From: Burkholderia pyrrocinia
GTDB taxonomy: Bacteria > Pseudomonadota > Gammaproteobacteria > Burkholderiales > Burkholderiaceae
NCBI RefSeq assembly: GCF_022809715.1
Contig: NZ_CP094459.1
Coordinates: 1,488,001-1,552,000 of the forward strand
Length of the DNA stretch: 64,000 nt
Direction of reading: 5' to 3'
The notes beneath the pieces were generated by a model, which had not been told where the DNA came from, made no database searches, and saw only the letters and a program-made list of their open reading frames with translations. The position numbers and the translations under genes were made by a program. Shown piece after piece: positions 41,442 to 48,674 of the stretch; positions within the stretch are counted from its first letter, which is position 1, and every line of letters begins with the position of its first letter.

Positions 41442-41987
41442 TCATTGCCCCAGCAGGCGCTGCACCAGCTCCGGCGTGTTGTTCGTCCCGTACTTGCGCA
41501 TCAGCCGTGCGCGGTAGATGTCGACCGTGCGCGAACTGATGTCGAGCACGCGCCCGATCTGCTTGCTGGTCTTGCCGGTCGCGAGTTGCGCGGCGATCTC
41601 GCGCTCGCGCGGAGTCAGTTCGACCGCGACGCGGCGCGTCGCGCTCAAGTCCTCGAAGGTCCAGACGCCGTCCGCGAGCGGCGCGGTGCGGTCGAGCGCA
41701 CGGCCCGTCACGTGGCACCAGAACAGCTCGCCGTCGGCCCGTTTCATGATTCTGTCGTCCGAATAGATGCCGTTTGCGGCCATCACGCGCGAGATGCGCT
41801 CGCCGATTCGCTGGAATTCGTCCGTCGACGGGTAGAGCACCTCGTACGATTTTCCGATCAGGTCGGCCCGCGCGCAGCGGAAGATCGACGCGAGCGCGTC
41901 GTTGCAGTCCTCGATTACGCGGTCGCGCGACATCACGAGGCCGAGCGGCGCGAGGTGGAAGGCAGTCTGGTAATCGAGAGCGGGCAT
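41442..41987 (-). CDS. PAS domain LuxR-type transcriptional regulator
   Basis: A 181-residue regulator. A PAS domain (~1-115) contains HLAPLGLVMSRDRVIEDCNDALASIFRCARADLIGKSYEVLYPSTDEF and ends in a PAC-like DGVWTFEDLSATRR. A LuxR helix-turn-helix follows (~120-180, LTPREREIAAQLATGKTSKQIGRVLDISSRTVDIYRARLMRKYG). There is no receiver phosphorylation site, so the PAS part is the sensor. The start at 41987 opens directly into the PAS fold; no strong ribosome-binding site is seen. It is divergent from scoA, a likely target. AT-rich near-repeats (TATGTATTTTTGCGTATTG) lie at 42013-42033. Confidence 0.85.
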   Translation of the reverse strand: MPALDYQTAFHLAPLGLVMSRDRVIEDCNDALASIFRCARADLIGKSYEVLYPSTDEFQRIGERISRVMAANGIYSDDRIMKRADGELFWCHVTGRALDRTAPLADGVWTFEDLSATRRVAVELTPREREIAAQLATGKTSKQIGRVLDISSRTVDIYRARLMRKYGTNNTPELVQRLLGQ

Positions 41988-42210
41988 GGCGCAGGCAACC
42001 GGAGGCAAACGCTTATGTATTTTTGCGTATTGTGCCGCATCCGCGCCGCATCGTACCCTTTCAGGCATCTCGCGGCAGTTCGCCGCGACATAAAAACAGC
42101 GCGCCTCGACGCACGCATCGCCGCGCATGCATAGAATGATGCGGCGGGCTTGCGGCCCACGTGGGCGCGTGAACCGGTTTTGCTGGTTTCCATAAAGGAA
42201 GGGACAACAG

Positions 42211-42915
42211 ATGAACAAAGTCTATCCAAGCGCGGCTGCCGCGCTGGAAGGGATCGTCCGCGACGGACAGACCTTCGCGGTGGGCGGCTTCGGCCTGTGC
42301 GGGATTCCGGAGGCGCTGATCGCGGCGTTGCGCGATTCGGGCGTCAAGGGCATCACCTGCATCAGCAACAACGCGGGCGTCGACGGTTTCGGTCTCGGCC
42401 TGCTGCTGGAAACGCGCCAGATCAAGAAGATGATCTCGTCGTACGTCGGCGAGAACAAGGAGTTCGAGCGCCAGTACCTGGCCGGCGAACTCGAGCTCGA
42501 ATTCACGCCGCAGGGCACGCTCGCCGAAAAGCTGCGCGCGGGCGGCGCGGGCATCCCCGCGTTCTTCACGAATACCGGCTACGGCACCGTGATCGCGGAA
42601 GGCAAGGAAACGCGCCAGTTCGGCGATCGTCACTACGTGCTCGAGCCGTCGCTGACGGCCGACGTCGCGCTCGTGAAGGCGTGGAAGGCCGACAAGTCCG
42701 GCAACCTGATCTATCGCCGCACCGCGCGCAACTTCAACCCGATGTGCGCGATGGCCGGCAAGATCACCGTGGTGGAGGTCGAGGAGATCGTCGAGAACGG
42801 CACACTCGATCCGGACCAGGTTCATACGCCGGGGATTTTCGTGCAGCGCATCGTGCTGAACGCGACGCCGGAAAAACGCATCGAACAACGCGTCGTACGC
42901 GCGAAAGGAGACTGA
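42211..42915 (+). CDS. scoA: Succinyl-CoA:3-ketoacid CoA-transferase subunit A
   Basis: A 234-residue alpha subunit. [13 protein letters not shown] is the CoA-binding glycine motif and [41 protein letters not shown] is typical of ScoA. With subunit B it moves CoA from succinyl-CoA to acetoacetate or similar ketoacids in ketone body and PHB use. AAGGAAGGGACAACAG precedes the ATG. Its stop is 2 bp from the scoB start. A TAGAAT -10-like hexamer is at 42132-42137. Confidence 0.95.
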   Translation: MNKVYPSAAAALEGIVRDGQTFAVGGFGLCGIPEALIAALRDSGVKGITCISNNAGVDGFGLGLLLETRQIKKMISSYVGENKEFERQYLAGELELEFTPQGTLAEKLRAGGAGIPAFFTNTGYGTVIAEGKETRQFGDRHYVLEPSLTADVALVKAWKADKSGNLIYRRTARNFNPMCAMAGKITVVEVEEIVENGTLDPDQVHTPGIFVQRIVLNATPEKRIEQRVVRAKGD

Positions 42916-42916
42916 C

Positions 42917-43558
42917 ATGGCCTGGAATCGTGACCAGATGGCCGCGCGCGCGGCGCAGGAACTGCAGGACGGCTTCTACGTGAACCTCGGCATCGGCCTG
43001 CCGACGCTCGTCGCGAACCACGTGCCGGAAGGCGTCGAGGTGTGGCTGCAGTCGGAGAACGGGCTGCTCGGCATCGGCCCGTCGCCGACCGAAGATGAAG
43101 TCGATGCCGATCTCATCAACGCCGGCAAGCAGACCGTCACGACGCTGCCGGGTTCGTCGATCTTCTCGTCGGCCGACTCGTTCGCAATGATCCGCGGCGG
43201 CCACATCAACCTCGCGATCCTCGGTGCGATGCAGGTCAGCAAGCAGGGCGACCTCGCGAACTGGATGATCCCGGGCAAGATGATCAAGGGGATGGGCGGC
43301 GCGATGGACCTCGTCGCGGGCGTGAAGCGCGTCGTCGTGCTGATGGAGCACGTCGCGAAGGGCGATCAGCACAAGATTCTCGACGAATGCAACCTGCCGC
43401 TGACGGGTGTCGGCGTGGTCGACCTGATCATCACCGATCTCGGCGTGATCGAAGTGACGCCGGCCGGCCTGAAGGTCCTCGAGCTCGCCGACGGCGTGAG
43501 CGCCGACGAGATCCAGGCGAAGACGGGCGCACCGCTCGACGTGAGCGCGGTCGCGTAA
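42917..43558 (+). CDS. scoB: Succinyl-CoA:3-ketoacid CoA-transferase subunit B
   Basis: A 213-residue beta subunit. The catalytic glutamate lies in QSENGLLG (Glu47), which forms the covalent glutamyl-CoA intermediate. [26 protein letters not shown] and [20 protein letters not shown] are further family blocks. AAAGGAGACTG precedes the ATG. Translationally paired with scoA; a strong terminator follows at 43599. Confidence 0.95.
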   Translation: MAWNRDQMAARAAQELQDGFYVNLGIGLPTLVANHVPEGVEVWLQSENGLLGIGPSPTEDEVDADLINAGKQTVTTLPGSSIFSSADSFAMIRGGHINLAILGAMQVSKQGDLANWMIPGKMIKGMGGAMDLVAGVKRVVVLMEHVAKGDQHKILDECNLPLTGVGVVDLIITDLGVIEVTPAGLKVLELADGVSADEIQAKTGAPLDVSAVA

Positions 43559-43598
43559 GCCGACGGAGCTTGGCGCCGCGCGCTGTTGCGCGGCTGCG

Positions 43599-43638
43599 GC
43601 GCCCCGCATGCTTCGATGCATGCGGGGCGCTGTCTTTT
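43599..43638 (+). terminator. Terminator after scoAB
   Basis: GCGCCCCGCATGC (43599-43611) pairs perfectly with GCATGCGGGGCGC (43618-43630) over a 6-base loop, followed by TGTCTTTT. It separates scoAB from the convergent SDR operon. Confidence 0.8.
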
Positions 43639-43700
43639 GGCGCGCGGGAATGCGCGTTTTCATGGCGGTCGCGCCCGTGTCACGGACCTTTCTCGATGTA

Positions 43701-44417
43701 TTACGCGATTGCGCCGCCGCCGTCGACGAGTACGGTCGAACCGGTCGAGTACGGCGTCGCCGCCAGATAGACGATCGCGTTCGCGACATCCTCGGGCCGG
43801 CCCACGCGGCGCGCCGGCAACCGCTGCGCGGCGCCGGCGAACATGGCGTCGCGCGCGTCGGTCGCGAGCTTGTCCCACAGCGGCGTGGCGATCAAGCCGG
43901 GCGACACCGTGTTGACGCGTACCGGGGCCAGTTCGAGTGCCAGGCCGCGGGCCAGTGCATCGAGTGCCGCATTGATGGCGCCCTGCAGCACCGACGATGC
44001 ACTCGGTCGCACGCCGAGAAACCCCGACACGAACGTCAGCGAGCCGCCCGGGACGATGTCGATTGCACGCGCGATGCGATACGCGCCCCAGAACTTGCTG
44101 TCCATCGCGGCCTGTGCGGCGTCGAGTGCGAGCGAGCGGACCGGGCCCGTTGCGGTTTGGGCGGCGGAAATCACGACGTGGTCGAACCGGCCGGCGCGTG
44201 CGCAGAATGCGTCGACTTCGTCGGTTCGCGTGATGTCGAGCGGTGCGAAGCGCGTGCCGCGGCCGATTGCGGCCGCGATCGCCTCGCCCTTGCGTGCGTC
44301 GCGCGAAGCGATCGTCACGCGTGCGCCGCGTTGCGCGAATGCCTGCGCGGCCGCCGCGCCGATCCCGGAGCTCCCGCCGACCACGAGCACCGCGTTGCCA
44401 TTGAATGAATCGTTCAT
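43701..44417 (-). CDS. SDR family oxidoreductase in a deacetylase operon
   Basis: A 238-residue short-chain dehydrogenase. VVGGSSGIGAAAAQAF is the cofactor loop, followed by DIT and a SAAQT segment in place of the usual NNAG. Catalytic-site reading is unusual: the stretch FVSGFLGVRPSASSVLQGAINAALDALARGLALEL has Ser but no canonical YxxxK, only Gln/Gly at the expected place. C-terminal TGSTVLVDGGGAIA is intact. It resembles the SDR subgroup lacking the tyrosine, so activity may be altered. It ends the operon SnoaL, deacetylase, SDR. Start chosen at 44417, consistent with the family N-terminus. Confidence 0.85.
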   Translation of the reverse strand: MNDSFNGNAVLVVGGSSGIGAAAAQAFAQRGARVTIASRDARKGEAIAAAIGRGTRFAPLDITRTDEVDAFCARAGRFDHVVISAAQTATGPVRSLALDAAQAAMDSKFWGAYRIARAIDIVPGGSLTFVSGFLGVRPSASSVLQGAINAALDALARGLALELAPVRVNTVSPGLIATPLWDKLATDARDAMFAGAAQRLPARRVGRPEDVANAIVYLAATPYSTGSTVLVDGGGAIA

Positions 44418-44452
44418 GATGGTTCGTTTCCGTTGAGAAGAAAGAAATCCGG

Positions 44453-45469
44453 TCAGATCGTCTCGGTTTCGCGCAGTGTCGCCGCGCTGCCGAGCGCGTA
44501 ACGCGCGATCTCGTCCTTGCGCATGAACGCGACACCCGGATGCGATCGCGCGTAGCGCAGGAATTCGTCCCACGCACGGACCATCTGCGGCGTGCCGCTG
44601 ATCCGGTCGTGTGCGCTGATCGACATCAGCCTGCGTCGCTGCCCGGCCTCCGCGTAGAGCTGGTCGAAATCGAGCTTGATCTGCTCCAGGAACATCGTCG
44701 GCGAGTAATTGCGGCCTTCGATCAGCAGGATGTCGTTGTTGCGCAGCGTGTACGGGACGACCACGAAATCGTGCCCGTTCACGGTCTCGATGAACGGCTC
44801 GTCGCGGCTGACGTCGTCGATGTGATAGACGTAGCCGAGTTCCTGCAGCAACGACAGCGTGTTTGGCCCGCGCCGCAACCAGTTGCAGTTGTAGCCGATC
44901 GGCCTCGTGCCGGTCACCGCCTCGACCATGTCGCGCGCTTCGGTCAGGAAGCGTCGCTCGTCGTCGCGGCTCATTGCGAACTGCGAGCGCCAGGTCGGGC
45001 CGTGCGCGGCCGCTTCGTGGCCGCGCGCGACGATCTCGCGGGCCAGTTCGGGATGGCGGCGCGCGGCTTCCCCGATCATGTGCGACGTGACTTTCACGTC
45101 GTGGCGGTCCCACAGGTCGAGAAGGCGCGGAATCCCTTCCCGGTAGCCGTATGCGAACCAGGTGGCTGACGCGAGATCGACCGGCACGGACGGTGGAAAC
45201 GCGACTGGCGGGAAGGGGCTGTCCGCGCCCTTGGGCGGTTGCCCGCCGGCTTCGAATTGCATCGAGATCGAGATCGCCAGGCGGATGTCGTCCGGCCAGA
45301 ACTTGCCGTCCGCGGCGGTCGGCGCGGCGAGCGGCCGGGCCGTTGCGGCGCTTGCGCCCCGCGCTGCGCTGCCGAGTACCGCGCCGGCGGCGGCCAGCCC
45401 GGCGCCGGCACCGGCCTGTGCGAGGAACGCGCGGCGGGCCGTGCGCATCGAAGGATCGAAGTTCGTCAT
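44453..45469 (-). CDS. Exported polysaccharide deacetylase family protein
   Basis: A 338-residue NodB-fold protein. The N-terminus MRTARRAFLAQAGAGAGLAAAGAVLGSAARGASA is a Tat-type signal with twin Arg at 12-13. Deacetylase-like blocks include KVTSHMIGEAARRHPELAREIVARGHEAAAHGPTW, carrying the His pair of the metal site, and RPIGYNCNWLRRGPNTLSLLQELGYVYHIDD. The family includes PuuE allantoinase-like and peptidoglycan/polysaccharide enzymes, so the substrate is open. It overlaps neither neighbour; 11 bp separate it from the SnoaL-like gene upstream. Confidence 0.85.
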   Translation of the reverse strand: MTNFDPSMRTARRAFLAQAGAGAGLAAAGAVLGSAARGASAATARPLAAPTAADGKFWPDDIRLAISISMQFEAGGQPPKGADSPFPPVAFPPSVPVDLASATWFAYGYREGIPRLLDLWDRHDVKVTSHMIGEAARRHPELAREIVARGHEAAAHGPTWRSQFAMSRDDERRFLTEARDMVEAVTGTRPIGYNCNWLRRGPNTLSLLQELGYVYHIDDVSRDEPFIETVNGHDFVVVPYTLRNNDILLIEGRNYSPTMFLEQIKLDFDQLYAEAGQRRRLMSISAHDRISGTPQMVRAWDEFLRYARSHPGVAFMRKDEIARYALGSAATLRETETI

Positions 45470-45480
45470 CGGCCGGGCCC

Positions 45481-46038
45481 TCAGTTTGCGACGCCGAGTT
45501 GGCGCATCAGTGTCAGGTTGTCTTCGATGTGCCAGTTCTCGGCGATCCGGCCGGCCGCGATCCGGTAGATGTCGGTCGCGATGAAATCGACTGCCTGTCC
45601 ATGACCGGTCGTGTTACCGAAGACCGCGGTGAAATGCCCGCGAAACCGCAGGTGGACGACGACGCGATCGCCGGCGACGATCATCTGCTCGATCTCGCAA
45701 TGCAGGTCGGGAATCGCCGCGCGCATCGTTCGTGATGCCGCGAGCGGCCCCGGCAGGCCCTGGGCGCGTCCGGCCGGCAGCGTGCGATCCGTGAAGTCGG
45801 CAGCGAGTGCCGCGCGCGCAAGCGTCTCGTCTCCGGTGTCCCAGAACGTGGCGTAGCGGCGCGCCGCAAGGATCTGGTCGTTCGCCTGCGCGGCAGGCAG
45901 TCCGGCCGCGACCGTCAGGTGCAACGGAGCCGCGAGGTCGGCCGCATTGGCGGTGACAGGCGGTAGCGCGACTGCGGCAAACATCGTCGCGAGCGTGCCG
46001 GCAATCGAGCGGCGCAGGAATCGTTGCAACGCAGACAT
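45481..46038 (-). CDS. Exported SnoaL-like ester cyclase family protein
   Basis: A 185-residue protein. The ATG at 46038 is preceded by AAGGAGAATCCG, stronger than the upstream candidates at 46056 and 46119. A signal peptide (SALQRFLRRSIAGTLATMFAAVALPPVTANA) directs export. The mature part has the SnoaL/NTF2 pattern RRYATFWDTGDETLARAALAADFTDRTLPAGRAQG and later RVVVHLRFRGHFTAVFG plus DIYRIAAGRIAENWHIEDN. The fold serves polyketide cyclases and many small-molecule enzymes. It is the first gene of the three-gene operon and is divergent from a LysR gene. Confidence 0.83.
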   Translation of the reverse strand: MSALQRFLRRSIAGTLATMFAAVALPPVTANAADLAAPLHLTVAAGLPAAQANDQILAARRYATFWDTGDETLARAALAADFTDRTLPAGRAQGLPGPLAASRTMRAAIPDLHCEIEQMIVAGDRVVVHLRFRGHFTAVFGNTTGHGQAVDFIATDIYRIAAGRIAENWHIEDNLTLMRQLGVAN

Positions 46039-46101
46039 CGGATTCTCCTTTTTCATGATGGTGCGCCTGGATGGCGCAGTGACGTCATGGTAGGTTTCCG
46101 A

Positions 46102-46131
46102 ATTCGATATAAATACCAAGGGGAATCGAAT
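46102..46131. promoter_or_regulatory. AT-rich inverted repeat between SnoaL operon and LysR gene
   Basis: ATTCGAT (46102-46108) and ATCGAAT (46125-46131) are 7-bp inverted arms around a 16-base spacer in the 138-bp divergent gap. A TATAAA-like stretch sits inside the spacer. It is the likely binding site of the LysR-type regulator at 46177. Confidence 0.5.
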
Positions 46132-46176
46132 GGATTATTCGAAAAAAAGAAAGGGTGGCGGCTCGAGGATGCTCGA

Positions 46177-47085
46177 ATGCTGATCGACGACCTGCCCGCG
46201 CTGGAAACCTTCTCGATCGTCGTCGCGGCGGGCAGCCTGTCGGCGGCGGCGCGGGAGCAGGACTTGTCGCTGTCGGTAATCAGCAAACGGCTTGCGCACC
46301 TGGAGGCACGGCTCGGCGTGCGCCTGCTGCACCGGACGACTCGCCGGCAGACGCTGACCGACGAGGGCGCGCTGTTCCATGCACAGGTCCTGCGCATCCT
46401 CGCCGAAGTCGACCTGGCGGAAACGCTGATGCAGGATCGCCGCGGCACGGTGAGCGGCCTGCTGCGCGTGACCGCGCCGGGCGACATCGGGCGCCTGCGG
46501 ATCGCGCCGCTCGTCGCCGAGTTCCGGCGCCGGCATCCGCAGGTGTGCGTGCAACTGATTCTGACCGACACGGTCGTCGATCTGCTCGCGCACGAGATCG
46601 ACGTCGCGGTGCGGATCGGCAGTCTCGCCGATTCGTCGATGATCGCGCGGGAACTGGCGCCGAACCGCCGCGTGCTGTGCGCGTCGCCGGCATACGTGGC
46701 CGAATGCGGCTTACCGGTGCATCCCGGCGAGCTGCGTGCGCACCGTTGCATCGTGATGGGCGAGCAACTGCAGGCGGAATGGCGGTTCGATGGCTTGGAC
46801 GGCCCGATCGCGGTCGAGGTCGCGGCGGCGGTGCTGACCAACGACGGGGGCGCGGCGCGCATGCTTGCGCTCGACGGCGCGGGCATTGCGTTGAAGTCGA
46901 TCTGGGACGTCGCGTCCGATCTCGAGGCGGGCCGGCTCGTGCGGGTGCTGCCTGCGTATGCGGCGCCGGCGGCGCCGCTGCATGCGGTCTATCCGGGCGG
47001 GCGGCATCTCGCGTTGCGCGTGCGGACGTTCGTCGACTTCATGCGCGAGCACTTGCAGGCGGCGTGGCACTGGGACGAGAGCTGA
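46177..47085 (+). CDS. LysR family transcriptional regulator of the deacetylase operon
   Basis: A 302-residue LTTR. The helix-turn-helix (LPALETFSIVVAAGSLSAAAREQDLSLSVISKRLAHLEARLGVRLLHRTTRRQTLTDEG) is followed by an effector domain (~90-295). The ATG at 46177 is the conserved start; upstream frame has no family similarity. It is divergent from the SnoaL-deacetylase-SDR operon and shares an AT-rich palindrome with it, so it probably controls that operon. Confidence 0.9.
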   Translation: MLIDDLPALETFSIVVAAGSLSAAAREQDLSLSVISKRLAHLEARLGVRLLHRTTRRQTLTDEGALFHAQVLRILAEVDLAETLMQDRRGTVSGLLRVTAPGDIGRLRIAPLVAEFRRRHPQVCVQLILTDTVVDLLAHEIDVAVRIGSLADSSMIARELAPNRRVLCASPAYVAECGLPVHPGELRAHRCIVMGEQLQAEWRFDGLDGPIAVEVAAAVLTNDGGAARMLALDGAGIALKSIWDVASDLEAGRLVRVLPAYAAPAAPLHAVYPGGRHLALRVRTFVDFMREHLQAAWHWDES

Positions 47086-47284
47086 CGATGCGCGCGATTG
47101 TGCGGATCGTTTCGTCGAAAGAGGGCGCCCGGCGAACATCACGCGCGCAGCATTCCGCGGCACGGATGGCCGGCGGCGGACCGTGTCGGGCCGCGCCGCG
47201 CGACCGAAGCGGTTTACAATCGTCTGCATTGGGCCGCACCAGCGTTGCCTTGCTGCGTGCCCCCCGTTCGACAGGATGCCAACG

Positions 47285-48181
47285 ATGCCAACGACCCCAG
47301 CGAATCCCCCGGTTCCTCGCCAGCGGCGCGTGCAGTGTGCGAGCGCTGCCGGCCTTCATCACGTCGCCTATACCGAATGGGGCGACCCCGCCAATCCGCG
47401 CGTGCTGGTCTGCGTGCATGGCCTGACCCGTTCCGGGCGCGATTTCGACAGGCTCGCCGCCGCGCTGTCCGATACCTATCGCGTCGTTTGCCCCGATGTC
47501 GTCGGGCGCGGCCGGTCCGACTGGCTCGCCGATCCGCGGCTCTATGCGATCCCGCAATACGTGGCCGACATGGTGACGCTGATCGCGCGGCTCGACGTCG
47601 AATCGGTCGACTGGTTCGGCACGTCGATGGGCGGCCTGATCGGCATCGCGTTCGCGGGGCTGCCCGGTTCGCCGCTGCGGCGGATGATCGTCAACGACGT
47701 CGGCCCGCGCATCGAACCCGATTCGCTGACGCGCATCGGCGAGTATCTCGGCGTGCAGCCGCGCTTTGCGACCGAACAGGAGGGTGTCGACTATCTGACG
47801 TCGTTGTCGCTGCCGTTCGGCGCGCTGACTGCCGACGAGTGGCGCGAGATCAACGGGCCGCTGCTGCGCGAGCTGCCCGAAGGCGGCTGGACGATGCGCT
47901 ACGATCCGCGCATCGCCGAGCCGTTCAAGGCGACGACGCCCGAACTGGCCGCGCTCGGCGAGGCCGCGCTGTGGCACGCCATCGAGACGACGGACGCGTC
48001 GCTGCTCGTCGTGCGCGGCGAGACGTCCGACCTGCTGTCGCGCGAGACGGTGGCCGACATGGTGCGTCGCGGCCGGCATGTGACGCAGGTCGAGATTCCG
48101 GGTGCGGGTCACGCGCCGGCGTTCATCGGCGCCGACCAGATTGCGCTCGCGCGGCGGTTTTTCGTCGAAGGCGACGCATAA
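47285..48181 (+). CDS. Alpha/beta hydrolase
   Basis: A 298-residue hydrolase. The oxyanion strand VLVCVHGLTRSGRDFDRLAAAL, nucleophile elbow GTSMGGLIG (Ser), and the catalytic His in GAGHAPAF are visible, with an Asp in the late strand region. Cytoplasmic, substrate unknown. The start is ATG 47285; 47276 is three codons upstream in frame and also possible. A TACAAT -10-like hexamer is at 47215-47220. RidA follows 80 bp downstream. Confidence 0.87.
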   Translation: MPTTPANPPVPRQRRVQCASAAGLHHVAYTEWGDPANPRVLVCVHGLTRSGRDFDRLAAALSDTYRVVCPDVVGRGRSDWLADPRLYAIPQYVADMVTLIARLDVESVDWFGTSMGGLIGIAFAGLPGSPLRRMIVNDVGPRIEPDSLTRIGEYLGVQPRFATEQEGVDYLTSLSLPFGALTADEWREINGPLLRELPEGGWTMRYDPRIAEPFKATTPELAALGEAALWHAIETTDASLLVVRGETSDLLSRETVADMVRRGRHVTQVEIPGAGHAPAFIGADQIALARRFFVEGDA

Positions 48182-48261
48182 ACGCGTCATAATATGCGGT
48201 TCGGCGGCACGCGGGCCGTGCCGTCGTCCGATTCTTCACCCACTCAAGACCGGAACATTCC

Positions 48262-48615
48262 ATGGCAGTCATTCGTCATCACGTCGGGGCCCGTCTCTCC
48301 GAAACCGCGATCCACAACGGTACCGTGTATCTGGCCGGCCAGATCGCCGAAGACACCACGCAGGACATCAGGGGCCAGACGCGCGAAGTGCTCGGCCACA
48401 TCGACCGCCTGCTCGCCGAAGCGAACAGCGACAAGGCGCATCTGCTGTCGGTGCAGATCTACATCTCGGATCTGGCGAACTTCGAAGGCATGAATGCGGA
48501 GTGGGACGCATGGGTCGCGCAGGGCAACACGCCGCCGCGCGCCACCGTCGAGGCGAAGCTCGCGGATCCGGCGCTGCTCGTCGAGATCGTGGTCGTCGCC
48601 GCGCAGCGGAGCTGA
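48262..48615 (+). CDS. RidA family protein
   Basis: A 117-residue YjgF/YER057c/UK114 protein. The NTPPRATVEAKLADPALLVEIVVVA stretch carries the Arg that binds the carboxylate in enamine/imine deaminases. RidA hydrolyses reactive 2-aminoacrylate from serine dehydratases; several paralogues have other imine substrates. Cytoplasmic trimer by family. A CATAAT -10-like hexamer is at 48187-48192. relA follows after 59 bp. Confidence 0.9.
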   Translation: MAVIRHHVGARLSETAIHNGTVYLAGQIAEDTTQDIRGQTREVLGHIDRLLAEANSDKAHLLSVQIYISDLANFEGMNAEWDAWVAQGNTPPRATVEAKLADPALLVEIVVVAAQRS

Positions 48616-48674
48616 GCCGCGCTGAGTTGAGTTGAGCATTAACCGACGATGACCGCATTCCGTCAGGCCGTGCA

